Assembly (NCBI GenBank): GCA_002104945.1
Contig: MCFH01000011.1
Coordinates: 691,501-755,500, forward strand
From: Piromyces finnis
Taxonomy: Eukaryota; Neocallimastigomycota; Neocallimastigomycetes; Neocallimastigales; Neocallimastigaceae
Direction: 5' to 3'
DNA length: 64,000 bases
Shown here one piece after another: positions 37,937-51,797 of the stretch (position 1 is its first letter; every line of letters begins with the position of its first letter). The position numbers and the translations under genes are program-made. Under the pieces are notes generated by a model. The model had not been told where the DNA came from. It saw nothing but the letters and a program-made list of their open reading frames with translations, and ran no database searches.

Positions 37937-39698
37937 ATGAATACTAAAAGTATCCTTGCTGTAGCTCTTTGTAAGTAAAAAATAAAATGATAATAAAGTA
38001 ATAGTAATAATAATTAAAAGAAAAAAAAAAAAAACTAAAAAAATTAAAAATATTTTAAATGTAATAAAGTAAAATTTATATTATTATAATTTCAAAAAAT
38101 ATTATAATATTTTAAATATTTTATAACTAATCTTTATTTTTGAATAATTATATATATACATAACTTTTCATGTACATTTAATTACAACAACAATATATTT
38201 CACAATAATAAATAAATATAAATAACAAAATAATAACAAATTATTAATAATAAATAATGAAATAATAAAAGCCATTGGAAATGTTTTCGCTATTGATTGC
38301 TGGTCAACCAATCTCGGTTTTCCATGTTGTCAATTAAAGACAACTAAAGTTCAATATGGTGATAATACTAATAGTCAATTTGGTATTGAAAATGGTCAAT
38401 TATGTGGTATTAATGATTTACAACTTTGTAAAAGTGGAGGCGGTGAATATAAATGTTGTAAAGGTTGTCAAATTATTTACACTGATAATGAGGATTGGGG
38501 TGTAGAAAATGATAATTGGTGTTCCATTCCATATTCATGTTACAATTCAAATGAAAATACTTCCTCCACCACCACCACCACTACTACTACTACCACCACT
38601 ACCACTACTACTTCTTCTTCAACAAGTGAGCCAACTTCAACTCAATGTGCCAAGGCTTATTATCCATGTGGTGGATTAGATCACTTAGATGCTCCAACTT
38701 GTTGTGAAACTGGATATGTTTGTGTCGTAAAGAGTGAAAAATTATCTAGATGCTATCCAGAAGAAGATTATCCTGAATTAAAAACTACTACAACTACTAC
38801 TGTAGAACCAACTCCAACTCAATGTGCCAAGGCTTATTATCCATGTGGTGGATTAGATCACTTAGATGCTCCAACTTGTTGTGAAACTGGATATGTTTGT
38901 GTTGTAAAGAGTGAAAAATTATCTAGATGTTATCCAGAAGAAGATATTGTAAGCACTATTACTACAAGTTCATCAACAACTACTGAAGCTTCAACTCCAA
39001 CATCAAATGGACAATGTGCTGAGGCTTATGGAATGTGTGGTGGTACTGACTATCCAGATGCACCAGATTGTTGTGAAGAGGGTTCTATATGTGATCGTAG
39101 ATTTACTACTTTCCATCAATGTATTCCTGAATCTTTATACTATTCCCAACCACCACCACCACCAAATAACTATGGTCCACCACCAAATAATTATTATCCA
39201 CCACCAAATAATAATTATCCACCACCAAATAATAATTATCCACCACCAAACAATAATAATTATTATCCACCACCACCACCATATAATAATGGTGGATGTG
39301 CCCAAGCTTTTAGTTGGTGTGGTGGTAATGGCTATCCAAATTGTTGTGTTCAAGGATTTAAATGTGCTTTAAGTCCACAAAATAAAATGCAATGTCTTAG
39401 AGATCCAGATCAAGAATTACCAGAAGATTACCAAATCGGTTATCCATATAATCCAAATCAATCTACTACCACCACTACTAAAAAGACAACTACTATTACT
39501 ACCACCACTACCACTACTACCACTACTACCACTACTACTACCACCACAACCACAAAATCACCAACACCAACTGTTCAATGTGCCAAGGGTGGTGAACCAT
39601 GTGGTGGATCTCTTTATTCAAAGGCTCCAAGATGTTGTGAAGAAGGATATTACTGCAAATACAGAAGTAGTTACTATTCTGAATGTGTTGCAAATTAA
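37937..39698 (+). CDS. Secreted dockerin pair protein with five CBM1-like modules
   Basis: Exons 37937-37970 and 38272-39698 give 486 residues; the signal peptide is MNTKSILAVALSIGNVFA. The dockerin pair covers about residues 21-102 (CWSTNLGFPCC ... WGVENDNWCSIPYSC). CBM1-like modules lie at about 137-172, 195-230, 260-295, 354-386 and 448-483. The first two are identical in protein and nearly so in DNA, with 177-nt spacing, and both end KLSRC without the usual aromatics. The third and fourth form the module pair seen in other genes, but here the linker has grown into a PPPNN-repeat stretch (39151-39290) rich in Pro, Asn and Tyr. The last module ends YYSEC. No catalytic domain is visible. Likely a docked, cellulose-binding accessory subunit. 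Confidence 0.88.
38630..38946 (+). repeat. Recent in-frame duplication of a CBM1-like module
   Basis: The stretches about 38630-38769 and 38807-38946 are almost identical in DNA; the few differences seen, such as tcaact/ccaact, gtcgta/gttgta and tgctat/tgttat, leave the module sequence unchanged. The modules are offset by exactly 177 nt (59 codons). Confidence 0.9.
39151..39290 (+). repeat. PPPNN coding repeat in linker
   Basis: Repeats of ccaccaaataataattat code for PPPNNNY-type units. It replaces the simple PPPPPP linker between the same two modules in the paralogues. Confidence 0.85.
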
Positions 39699-40361
39699 TG
39701 AATTTAATACTAAAATAATGTCTTTCTACTAAACGATTCATGTTTTATCATAATAAATATAATTATAAATTTTCCTTTTTAATAATATTTTAAACCTTTT
39801 TATATCCTATTCTAAATATTGGAACAAATTGATGATTTTATTAAAGAATAAGTAATCATACCATTCTTTAAAATTTAAATTTCAAGGGAATTAATTAAAG
39901 GGAAAATAAATTAAATTTTTTTTCGTATTAATATTTATTTTAAATAATTATTAAAAGTATTCTAATTTTTTTTCTAAAAAATATATATATATAATAATAT
40001 TATTAATGTTATTATTATTATCATCATCATAATATTAATATAAAATAAAAATATTTTTATATATTTATCTATAAAATATACATTATTATACATTATTTAA
40101 ATTATAATCCTGTTCATATTATCATATATATCATAATAATATTTTATACATTAATATATAAAAAATAAATAAATTTATTAATTTTATTTAAAAAAAAAAG
40201 GTCTTTTATATTTTCTATTATGTGTATATTAAGAGAATAAATGATGAATTTGGAAATACTTTATAATATTTTCTTAAAGTTAATTTAGAAGGAGAAAATG
40301 AATTGTTAGGATAAAGCTAATACCTAGTATAAAAAATAAAGTGAGAAAATATATGTCTTTT
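39699..40361. other. AT-rich intergenic region
   Basis: 3' flank of the dockerin-CBM1 gene. No gene or repeat recognised. Confidence 0.5.
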
Positions 40362-40515
40362 ATGTTGCATTCAGGTTAGATGTTTTAACAATTATGAAAA
40401 AAGCATATACACACACTCATTATATTATTTCTTATCTTGGTAAATGCCATTTCAAAATTCAGAAAATAATGAAAAATCAATTCATGACACACTTTGATAA
40501 CTTAATGTTAAATAT
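40362..40515 (+). mobile_element. Decayed LINE fragment
   Basis: The core caggttagatgttttaacaa equals LINE 1 near 32292-32310. Similarity then continues with many substitutions through the part coding for the region before the zinc finger, to about 40515 (compare 32311-32430). It is an internal fragment without either element end, so it is an old insertion broken up by later deletion. Confidence 0.65.
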
Positions 40516-43500
40516 TTTTTGAAATTAAAGTTAGAAAATTAATTTTTTAATGATAAATTTCTTTTTTTTTCTTCTATTTATTTAATAGATAAATTAAAAA
40601 GATAAAGATTATTTTTTTTTAAGCACTTTAATAATTCATAACTCTATTTTAATAATAATAAAAACATAATGTTTAAAGTTATTAATTATTTTGAATTATA
40701 TAAATTATTATAAAACAGAAATTTGATTCAAAAAAAAAAAAAAAAAAAATTCTTTCAAAAAAGTAATATTATTAATATGAATATTAATAGTAATAACGCT
40801 AATGACAATAATAATAGTTGTTTTATTTATTATTAAATATATATATATATATATTATATTTTAGAAAAGAATGTTTTAACAAAGTATTTTTATGAAATTC
40901 AATTAAATTGTAATGTTACAGTAATACCTAAAAAAAAATTTTAAAACCTATTTTTTTAAATCTTTTTCTTCTTTTTCTTCTTCATGAGTCAATGAGTCAT
41001 ATTTATTAAAAAAAAAAAATATTCCATTTGTTTTAGAGTTAAATAGAATAGGAAAATTATAAATAATAAAAAAAATTATAAAAATCCTAATAAATAATAG
41101 AAAACATTTTTAATAATAGATAAAATTTAGGTAACATATAACATTTAATATTGGTCATTTATTACTATGTAATAACATAATAACAACAACAATCATATTA
41201 TTATTATTTTTTTTATTTATTTATACATTATGTATAATGTGTCATAATATAATGTAAATAAATTAAAAAAATGGATAATCATATTTGTAATTTGGTGAAT
41301 TTTTATTTGTATTACTATTATCATTTGTATTAAATAGTTATTATTCATTGATTCGTATTATTGATTCATTTGCTATTCTGTCTTCCTTTTCTTTTTTTCA
41401 ATGAATGATATATATATATTTTTTTTACATATCATTATTATGTATATATATATTTTTTTTACTACAATGAAATTCCAATAGGTTAAAAAGGAGATTGGAT
41501 TGTTTGGTTGGTTGATCCTTTTTTTTTTTTTTAATTATTTTATTTAAACAAGTATAAATTCTCCAATTTCTTTTAATATGAACGGAGAGTTTAAAAGATT
41601 TATCTCCTAAATTAAAAGTAGAATTATTATTCCTTTTTTTTAATTTATATTTAATTAAACTTTAATTAAACTAAATAGTAAATTTATTTGAAAGTTTTGA
41701 GTTTAATTTCTTTAATAAAATTTCAAACTGTTTTAAAACTATAAATTAAATAATAATTATAAAAATATGAAGAATAATAAAAAAATTAAAATTAAAACTA
41801 AAATTATGTTTTATATAAGAAAAGAAAGAAAAAATGGTTTCACTGGCTTAAATCATATTTAAATGGATCAAAAGATTATAAAAAATAAAGTAGGAAAAAG
41901 TTAAATATAAGATATATTAAATTTATCATTTTTTGTAGGATTTTTTTTTTTCATTTGTAGTATCACTTGTTTATTTTCTTTTTTAATTAATTCTAAGGAT
42001 GATTATATTAATTGTAATGCACTTTTATATAAAAAAAATTATTATTATACTTGAAATTGTTCATTTTTATTGTATTAATTAAGAAAAGTGATTTCCATTA
42101 TATTTAATTAAAAAGTAACTTCTTTAAACTTTAATTACTAATAAATTTATTATTCACTTTCTAATTTGTAGAAAATAATTCATTTATCAATAAAAGATGA
42201 ATATTAAATGAAACAAATCATCATAAATTGAAATAGAAATCTTTTATAACCAATAATATGAAAAGAAACCTTATTTTATAATAAAATATTAAAAAATTAA
42301 TGTTACACAAATATATTCATTTACCAAATTTAGTGTAATTGGAGTAATACAAATTTTTTATATTCAATTTAATTTTAATACCAAATTAAACTGAACTCTA
42401 TATTAATAATATAATTGATAATATATGAATAATATAGATATTAATACACTTTAAAGTAACAAATGTTTAAAAAACAAAACTCATTCTACTTTTTTTTTTA
42501 TAATAAGAAATAGTAAAGTATATTTTAAGGAAAATACTATTTTCCTTTTTATTATTATAATAAAAATTTTTATTATCATTTTTTTTATTATTATGTTTTT
42601 CTATTTTATATATTTTACACCTTTTTTTTCTTATTAAAAAAGTAATTTATTTTTTGGCCACATTTTATTTGAACAATCTAATTAATTATTCATTTTTAAT
42701 ATTGTTCATCAATTTCAAATTTACCCAAAGTTTATAAAATAAAGTTTTGGTTCAATTTTTAAAATAATAATAATAATTAATTTAATTAATAATTTTAAGA
42801 AGATAAGGTGTATCGAAAAAAGAAATAAAATAAAAGCAAAAAGAAAAAAGTAATTAATAGGATTTATCTATTTTACAAGAAAAATAATGAAAATACTTTT
42901 AGTATTTTTAATATTACTTAGTATTTTATTTTAATTCAAGAATTAAAAAAAAAAAGGATGAAATAAAATAAAAGTAAATTTTAAATAATATTAAAAAAAT
43001 TTTTTTTATTATTAAATTTTATTATTATTTAAAATTTTAATTATTATAATTATTTTTTACTATTATAATGATAATTATAAATTATAAAAAATTAAAAAAT
43101 TAATTTAAATTAAATAATTTTATTAAAACAGTAAACTTTAAACAAAATAAAGTAAAAAAAAAAAATATAAAAGAAGACGTTTTTCCACGGTCAAAATAAC
43201 TTTTTTTTAAAGAAAGTAATTTAAATAAAAAGTTTTATTAATAATAATTAAAAGAAAACTTTTTAAATTTTTATAATATATATAATATAAATTTAAATAT
43301 AATATTTATTTAAATTATCTCATTAAATATATATATTATAACAGTTTAAAAAAAAAAAAAAGAGTGTTATCACACAACAACAATAAAAATATTATTTAAT
43401 ATTACTTTAATAATTTATAACTTATTTATTACTCATAGAATAATTTATTTATAAAAAAAAGAGTATATCAAAAATAGAGTAATATTAATAGAATTAAATA

Positions 43501-43563
43501 ACCTAACCTAAATAATAATAATTAAAAAAAAATTAATTCACTAGAAATATTTAATAAAAAAAA
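40516..43563. other. AT-rich intergenic region
   Basis: About 3 kb with no supported gene, only poly-A/T runs and short AT palindromes. A TATA-like element lies at 43166-43173. Confidence 0.5.
43166..43173 (+). promoter_or_regulatory. TATA-like element
   Basis: TATAAAAG followed by aagacgtttttccacggtc, a GC-bearing stretch that is unusual for this spacer, 391 bp before the ATG at 43564. Weak evidence. Confidence 0.25.
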
Positions 43564-45863
43564 ATGAAAATAAAGACTTTAGCTTTAATATCAATTGGTA
43601 AATATTCATTAAGAAAAATAAAAATATAAAAAATTTTAATAATGTAATAAAATATTAATATTCATATTTTATTTTATATATTATACTCTATATATATATA
43701 ATAATATTTCAAAAAAAATTAATAAATAAATAAATGCCCTGTGTTAATATAATTTGAATAGTTGTTGGTAGCACTGTTGCTGCACAATGTAATGCTGCCC
43801 AATATGGATATCCATGTTGTGAAAATAAAAATACTGTTGTTGAAATTAATGATTCTGAATATAATCTTCAATTTGGTATTGAAAATGGTAAATTATGTGG
43901 TATTTCAAGTATTCAATGTGAAAGTGGTGAGCAATACAAATGTTGTAAAAAATGTAACATTTATGTAAATGAACTCGGTCAAGATTGGGGTATTGAAAAT
44001 AATGATTGGTGTGCTATACCATACCGTTGTTATGAAAAAGAAACCACCACTACTACTACCACCACTACTACTACCACAAAAAAGCCAACTTCAACTAGTT
44101 GTGGTAAACTTAATGATCCATGTGGTGGAGATTTTTACCCAGACGCTACAAATTGTTGTGAAGAGGGATTGGTTTGTCTTAGAAGAAGTAAATATTTTTC
44201 TGAATGTGTAGAAGAATCCGAAGCTAATGCTTCTGCTACCATTACTACTACTACTACTACTACTACTACTAAACCAACTGAAACTATTGGTAAATGTGCT
44301 AAGGAATATGAATATTGTGGTGGTACTGAACATCCAGATGCTCCTACTTGTTGTGAAGAAGGTAGTACTTGTGATAGAAGATACGCTAAATTCCATCAAT
44401 GTATTCCTGATTACTTATATTACCAACCACCACCACCACCACCATTCAATGATGGTTGTGCTAGAGCTTATGATTACTGCGGTGGAAATGGATATCCAAA
44501 CTGTTGTGCTCCAGGTTTCAAATGTACATTAAATAGCAATAATAGAATGCAATGTCTTGAAGATCCATCACAACCACCACCACAACAATACGATCCAAAT
44601 CGTCCACCAATGCCATTTACTACTACAACAACTAGTACTACTAAGCCAACCCCAACTGAATGTGCTGAAGCTTATTATCCATGTGGTGGTTCAAAATTCA
44701 CAAATGCACCAAATTGTTGTAAAGCAGGTTTAGTTTGTGATACCTCTAACCCAAGTTACTTTAGATGTGTTCCAGAATCTGAAGCTATTTTAACAACTAC
44801 ATCAAAACCAACTTCTACTGCCACTACTCAAAAGTCAACTACCACTACTACAAAGCCAACTACTACTACCACTACCACAACTACCACTACTACAAAACCA
44901 ACTACTACTACCACTACCACTACTACCACTACTACAAAGCCAACTACTACCACCACTACCACTACTACCACTACTACAAAGCCAACTACTACCACCACTA
45001 CTACTACTAAGAAAACAACTACCACCACCACTACTACTACCAAGAAAACAACAACTACTTCTAATGTTGTTCCAACTTCTGACTCAAAATGTGCTAAAGT
45101 TTATGAAACCTGTGGCGGTGAAGGTTTTCTTAATTCTCCATCTTGCTGTGAAGAAGGTACTTTCTGTTGGAAGGGATTTAATCATTACCATCAATGTATT
45201 CCAAATGAATTAAAGGAATTCTATCCTGGACAAAATGATCCAGTCACTAGACCATCTAACCCAAATAATATTAAGTGTGCTGCTGGTTTCCAAACCTGCG
45301 GTGGTATAGATAATCCAGAAGCTCCACCATGTTGTGCAGAAGGTTTCCTTTGTTTAAGAAAAAATCCAAACCATCATACTTGTATTCCGGAAGAAGATTA
45401 CAGAATTCAAATGCAAGGTCAAGGTCAAGGCCAAAGTACTACTACTACCACCACTACTATTAAGAAAACTACTACTACTACTACCAAGAAAACTACTACT
45501 ACTACTACTACTACCACAAAAACCAAAACCACAACAACTACTACCAAAGCTCCAACTCCAACTCCTCAATGTGCTAAGGCTCATCAAGCTTGTGGTGGAT
45601 ATCTTTATCCATGGGCTCCAAACTGTTGTGAACAAGGAAGTACTTGTGTTTATCAAGATGATGGTTATTCTGAATGTATTCCAGATGACGAAGATCAAAA
45701 CCAAAACAACAATGATGTCGAATGTGCACCAGTTTATGGAATGTGTGGTGGTCTTGGTTATCCAGATGCTCCAACCTGTTGTGAACCAGGTGCTAAGTGT
45801 GTCATTTTCAATCAATATCATCATCAATGTATGCCAAGTTTTGTTGAAGATTACCAAATGTAA
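43564..45863 (+). CDS. Secreted dockerin pair protein with eight CBM1-like modules
   Basis: Exons 43564-43597 and 43762-45863 give 711 residues; the signal peptide is MKIKTLALISIVVGSTVAA. The dockerin pair lies at about 21-101; its first module lacks the usual CWS (CNAAQYGYPCC), while the second ends WGIENNDWCAIPYRC. Eight CBM1-like modules start near residues 125, 190, 244, 312, 455, 517, 615 and 666, the largest array in the window. Modules 2 to 4, with their PPPPPPFNDG and QPPPQQYDPNRPPMP linkers, are nearly the same in DNA as modules 1 to 3 of the tandem copies 33-41 kb upstream, while modules 1 and 5 to 8 differ. This indicates module exchange or gene conversion. Thr linkers contain KPTTTT and KKTTTT periods. 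No catalytic domain is seen; multivalent cellulose binding is the likely property. Confidence 0.88.
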
Positions 45864-48800
45864 AAATAAATGTAAAAAAATTACCTAAATGGATAAAAAT
45901 TATCAATTTATACTTTTTTTACTTGATGATATAAGAGAAGAAAAAAGGGTATATTAATAAATATTTTATGTAATAATTAATGATTATAATTCAAAATTAT
46001 TATTTTTTTAAACCTTTATTGTTAAATATTTTATTTAAGAGAATTATTCTATTATAAGTTTATAAAAAAACAAAACAAAAAGAACAACTACAATCAATTA
46101 ATTAAATAATAATAATAATAATTTATAGGGCGTTGACGTTTTATAACATTATTATTTACTGTTTTTTTATAACTAGGATATATTGCTCTTAATGTATAAA
46201 AATAACCACTTTATAATTTTACAAATATACATATTATTATTTTTAAAACTTTTTAATAAAAAAAAAAAACACCTTTATAAATATACATATTAATAATATA
46301 CTAAAATATGTTATTAACAAATAATACCTAACACTCTTTTTTTTAAAAACAAAATAAAAATAAATATTATAAATTAAATATAAATAATAAAATAAAATAA
46401 AATATTAATATTTAAAATAAAATAAAAAAAAAAATTGACATTTTTATGTAAAAGCTGGATATATAGAAATGGTGCAAAGAGTAAAAACATTTTAATTTAT
46501 TATATTTTAAATTTTTAATATTTCATTTGCCTTTAAAAAAAGAATAATATGAAGAAAAATTTTTTCACATTTAAAAACAAAATTGGAAAAAAAAAAAAAA
46601 AAAACCTTGTGAAATGGATAAAAAAAAAGATCATATGAAAAAAAAAAAAAAAAAAAGACTTTTGTCAAATTTATTTTAATTATTCTTTTTTAATATAATA
46701 ATAATAATAATGAATAGTATTATTATGCTATTATATATATTACATCAATAATTATTGATACTATTATTAAAATCAAAATGTTAATGTGACTATTATTAAT
46801 TATTATTTTTTATAATTTTACTATTATTCATCTTTTTTTTTTTTATCAAAATAAAAAAAAGATTTTTCTATCCTTTTTTTATAAAAATTAATATTTCGAT
46901 TTTTAATATATTTTTATTAAATTTAACTAAAAAAAGAAATATTAATAACTTTTGTACTAGGTTTTGTTACATACATGATTCATTTTTAATTAAGAATTTT
47001 ATTTTTATGTGTTTTTCATCTAAATAAATTTTCCATGTTTCAAAACAAAAAAAAAACATTTTTAAATTTGTTTTTATAAATATCATTAAAAAAAATAAAG
47101 ATTTTATATACATAAAAGTATTGCAGATAAATAAGTAAGTGAAATAATGTAAAAATATTGTTATAGGTAAATAAAATAATGTGTAATATTAATTTTAAAC
47201 GTAACTTTCTTGTACATTATAAAATTAAAAATTTTTTAAATAATTAAAATATATATTATGATATAAATGTAAATAAATTATTTTTATAGATTTAAAAAAA
47301 AGGTCCCTTATCCGATTTATGAATAAAAAATATATAATGTTTTTGGAATTTTATTGGTTAAAATAATTTTTTTGTCATTTTTCTTATTACTTTTGAAATA
47401 GTTCATTTTGTTTAATTTTGACGTTTCATAACAAATATATTTCTAATATATTTCTAATATATTATGATCAACTAAAAAAATATAATGATACATCTTAATT
47501 TAAAAAAAAAAATAGGTATAATATTGTTGGCATTTATCTTGGAACAAAAATAAAAGTTTGACAAGAAAATCTTATGTTTCAATATTTTTAAAATAATATT
47601 TTAAATAATAATAAATAATAGTATAAAATAATTAATAATAATAGTAAATGGAGTAAATGGTAAGGATAATTAAAATTCTTTTTTTTATATATATTCTTTT
47701 TTTAAATGTTAGAACCAATTTCATAATAAAAATAGATAAATTGCCGCTTAATAAATTTTATAATTAATAAAATTAAAATTGTATGGAATTAATATTATTT
47801 AGAATTTAATATAAAAAATTTCCATTAATCATAAAAATCTGAAACAAACTTTATTATTATTGTACCACCATAAAACCCTCTTTTTTAGGTTTGGTTTTTT
47901 AATATTTTTGTATAAATACAAAAAAAAATTAAAAAATAGTAAAGATGGATGGCCATTTTCCATAAATATATTTTTCAATTGCTAAGTTAAGGAATAATAT
48001 TAAAATATGAAAAGGAATTACATTAAAAATTAATTAATAGTGTTATATATTTAAATTAAAAATAAATTAATATTTGTATTTGTATGGATTGAAAACAATT
48101 TGATTTAAGTTAAATCAACTACTATTTTTGGTATATTTTATATTAAATAATAATATATTAAATTATATATTTCTATTTTGATGATGATATGATGATATAA
48201 AATTATTAAATTGTATTATTATTATTATTATTATTATGTTTATGATAATTATTATTATTGTGTATATGTTTATGATAATTATTATTCTTCTTACTTTCTT
48301 TGATTTCTTGTACCTTTTATTTATTTATTTACTTTTAAAAAATAGAAAAGAGGATGATGATGTGAATTGATAATATTATAAACTAAAAAAAAATTAACTT
48401 TGATGAATTTATTGGTATATGTGCGGTCTATTTAATACATAAATACTTTTTTTCTTTTAAAATAAAAAAAAATATTATATATATATTTATAAATATACTA
48501 AATATTAATTTTTTTTCTGTATTTCTAATATGAGATTTTATTAATAAAAATTTTAATGTAACATAAAAAAATGTATCGCTTTTTTTATATATATAATTTC
48601 TTTCTTTTCTTTTTTTTTTTTTTAATTAGTGTATTGTCGTACAAGTTGTACATCTCCCTAAAAAGGTCGTTAATTTTTATATTTTATTATATTTATATAT
48701 ATTGAATATATAATAAAATATAAAAAAATATATTAAAAAAAAAGAACTAGAATTCATTCCAAAACAACCCAAAAATAAAGAAACATTCAAATAGTAAAAA

Positions 48801-49461
48801 AAAAAAAAACTATAAAAAAGACCCTTTTTCCCTTTATTTTTAATTATTTGCATTTAAACTTTTTTTTTCTTTTCTTGGTTTATCCATTTTTTTAAAAAAA
48901 AAAAAATTTATTTATAGAGAAAATATTAATAAAAATAAATTTAAATAATTTTTTTTATTCCTTATGCATATAGTTTATTATAATTATTAATAAATATACC
49001 AAATAAAAAAATTATTAAATATTTTTATTTATTTTCATAACTTAATACATAATAATAAAATAATTATTTACACAGTAGATTATTTACTTTACTATGATAA
49101 AACATATTTAGATAAATAATTAAGAATAAATAGCACACAATAGTATTAAAGAAAATATATTCTTAAAAAGAATAAAATAAATAAATAACTAATAAAACAA
49201 ATAAATAAAATATAATATATAAAAATATAATACAAATTATTGTATTATATAAAAGGGGAATAAAACTATTTTAGTTAAATAAACTAAAATAAAGAAAAGA
49301 AGTAAAAAAAAAAAAAAATAATAAAAAATAAAATAAAAGAAAAAGAAAAAAAAGTAAAAAATCGAAATAGAATTAAATATAATAAAAATACATTAAAATT
49401 AAAACTTTAAATAGTAATAAAATAACATAGAAATTAAAATTAATTATATATTAAAAAAAAA
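45864..49461. other. AT-rich intergenic region
   Basis: About 3.6 kb, the longest gene-free spacer before 60 kb. No gene, RNA or element is recognised. A pyrimidine stretch gacccttttt ccc lies near 48821-48833 and a TATA-like element at 49246-49258, both upstream of the third CotH gene. Confidence 0.5.
49246..49258 (+). promoter_or_regulatory. TATA-like element upstream of CotH gene 3
   Basis: TATATAAAAGGGG, 204 bp before the intervening bases end at the ATG at 49462. The run of four G is rare in this spacer and gives the motif more weight than other AT stretches. Confidence 0.35.
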
Positions 49462-51763
49462 ATGAAATATAAGTCGTTATCATTTATTTCCTTAGGTAAG
49501 TTTTGATTATTTTTTTATTATATTTAAAAAAAAAACTATTAGAAAATATTAAAATTATTATTTTATATTTTTTTATTTGGTTGTTTATTAATTTATATAG
49601 TTTTAGGAAGTGCTTTTGCTCGTGATGGTTTCTTTGGAGATATTAGAAGAGCACAACTCTTTGAAAAAACAGACTTTGTTGTACCAAAGATAAACATTAA
49701 TTTTAGTAATGAGGATTATAACAAATACTTTTTGAAATATGAATGTGAACATGATACAAATAATAAATATCTTATAAGAAATGAAGCTTGTTACAAAGCA
49801 CCTTGGATTGATCTTGATAAAATAATGGAAAAAGCTATTTCTAAAAATATTTTCGATAAATCTGATGTAAGGGATGGCAATGATTTAAATATTATTAATA
49901 AATCAAATATTACTTTAAGTGAATTTGAACATATTATTACTACATATTCAAATCATACTTTAGAACAAGCTCTTTCTTCTACTTTTGGTTTAGTTAAAAT
50001 TCCGGATTTTGAGGTTGACGACGCTAGTTTATCTTTTGATATTAACGGGTATATATTAATATTAATGAAATATATATATATATATATATATATAATAAAC
50101 AGATAAAAAATATAAAATAAAAATATATTATAATTTTCTAATAATTTTTATTATTACAATATACTAATATTATTTTTTTAAAAAAATGAATATTATTATT
50201 ATTATTATTATCATAGTGATGTTACAAACATATCAAAAATTAAATTTACTATTGGTGGTAAATATACCAAGAATTTTGAAAAATTAGGTTATAATATCAA
50301 GATAAAAAAGGGACAATTATTTGAAAGAAAACAACTTCGTTTACGTTCTGAAGCTGTTGATCCATCCTTCCTTAGAGAAAAATTAGCCTATGATATTTGT
50401 AATTTATTAGAATTACCATCTCTTTCATCTAATTTCGCTGAAGTCTATTTTAATGATAATTACATGGGTCTTTTTGCTATTAGAGATGCTTTTAAATCTC
50501 AATGGATTGAATATACTTTTGGTGAAAAGAGTACTACCCATTTATATACTTGTGATAGAAATTATGGTAGTAATCAATTTTTTAATTGCATTAATGATGA
50601 TGAAGAAATTATTGATGATCCTACCTTTAAGGCTTTCCAAGATCGTTTAGCTAAAACTAAAACTAGAGAAGAATTAGAAGAATTCTTTGATGTTAATACT
50701 TTTATGAAATGGCAAGCTCTTAAATATTTATTTGGTTCATGGGATCATATCACTAATGCTCATAATAGTGCTCTTTATATGCATCATAATACTATCACTG
50801 GTAAGGACACTTGGATTCCTTTACTTTACGATTTCGATAGTGAATTTGGTGCTTATCATAAACCAAAAACTGAAAGAGAATTTAATAAAGAAATTTTTGA
50901 TGATTCAAATCCAATTTTTCATATTCTTAATATTAAGGAAAATAATGAAGAAATATTGGGTTACATGAAAGAAATCATGGAAAAAGCTTTCAATCCAAAA
51001 AAATTAATTCCACGTATTGATCAACTCAAGGAATTTATTGGTCCTTACATTAAGAAGGATCGTACTCCAGATGCTGATGGTCATCTTGCAGGACGTGTTA
51101 AAAGAGTAAATTATAAGGTAGAGGATTACTTTACCTATAATGATTTCCTTGATAATTCTGAATTTACTACTATAAATCTTAAAAAGTATCAAAGTGAAAA
51201 GGTTTATGAAGAAGATTATATTCTTGGTTTAAAACGATGGATCATTGAAAGATTCAAATATACTTGTAAAACCTATAAATTTGATTGTTCCTACGCTAAG
51301 GAATATTTAGGTGATTCTAACTATACTATCGATTCTCATAAGTATGTTGAAAAACAAGACGGTTGTTTTGGTACTTCTTACAAATGTTGTGATTCAGGCA
51401 CTACTGAAGTTAATGAAATTGATAAAGTTGGTTATTGGAGTATTGACAAAGGTGATTGGTGCTATATTAGAGAATGCTTATCAAATACTTTTGGATATCC
51501 ATGTTGTGAAAATAAAAAAACAAAGATTTCTTCTTCATTTATAACTATTACTGGTAAGGAAATATTCCTTGGTGTTGAAAATGATAAGTTGTGTGGTATT
51601 AATGACTTACAACTTTGTCCAAGAGGAGACGAATACCCTTGTTGTAAAAGTTGTGATGTTTCTTACGTAGATAATGATGGTGATTGGAATATTGAAAATA
51701 ATTATTGGTGTTCTTCTCCATATACTTGTAAAAATGAAAATAATATTTTTGCAACAACAACCT

Positions 51764-51797
<34 letters not shown>

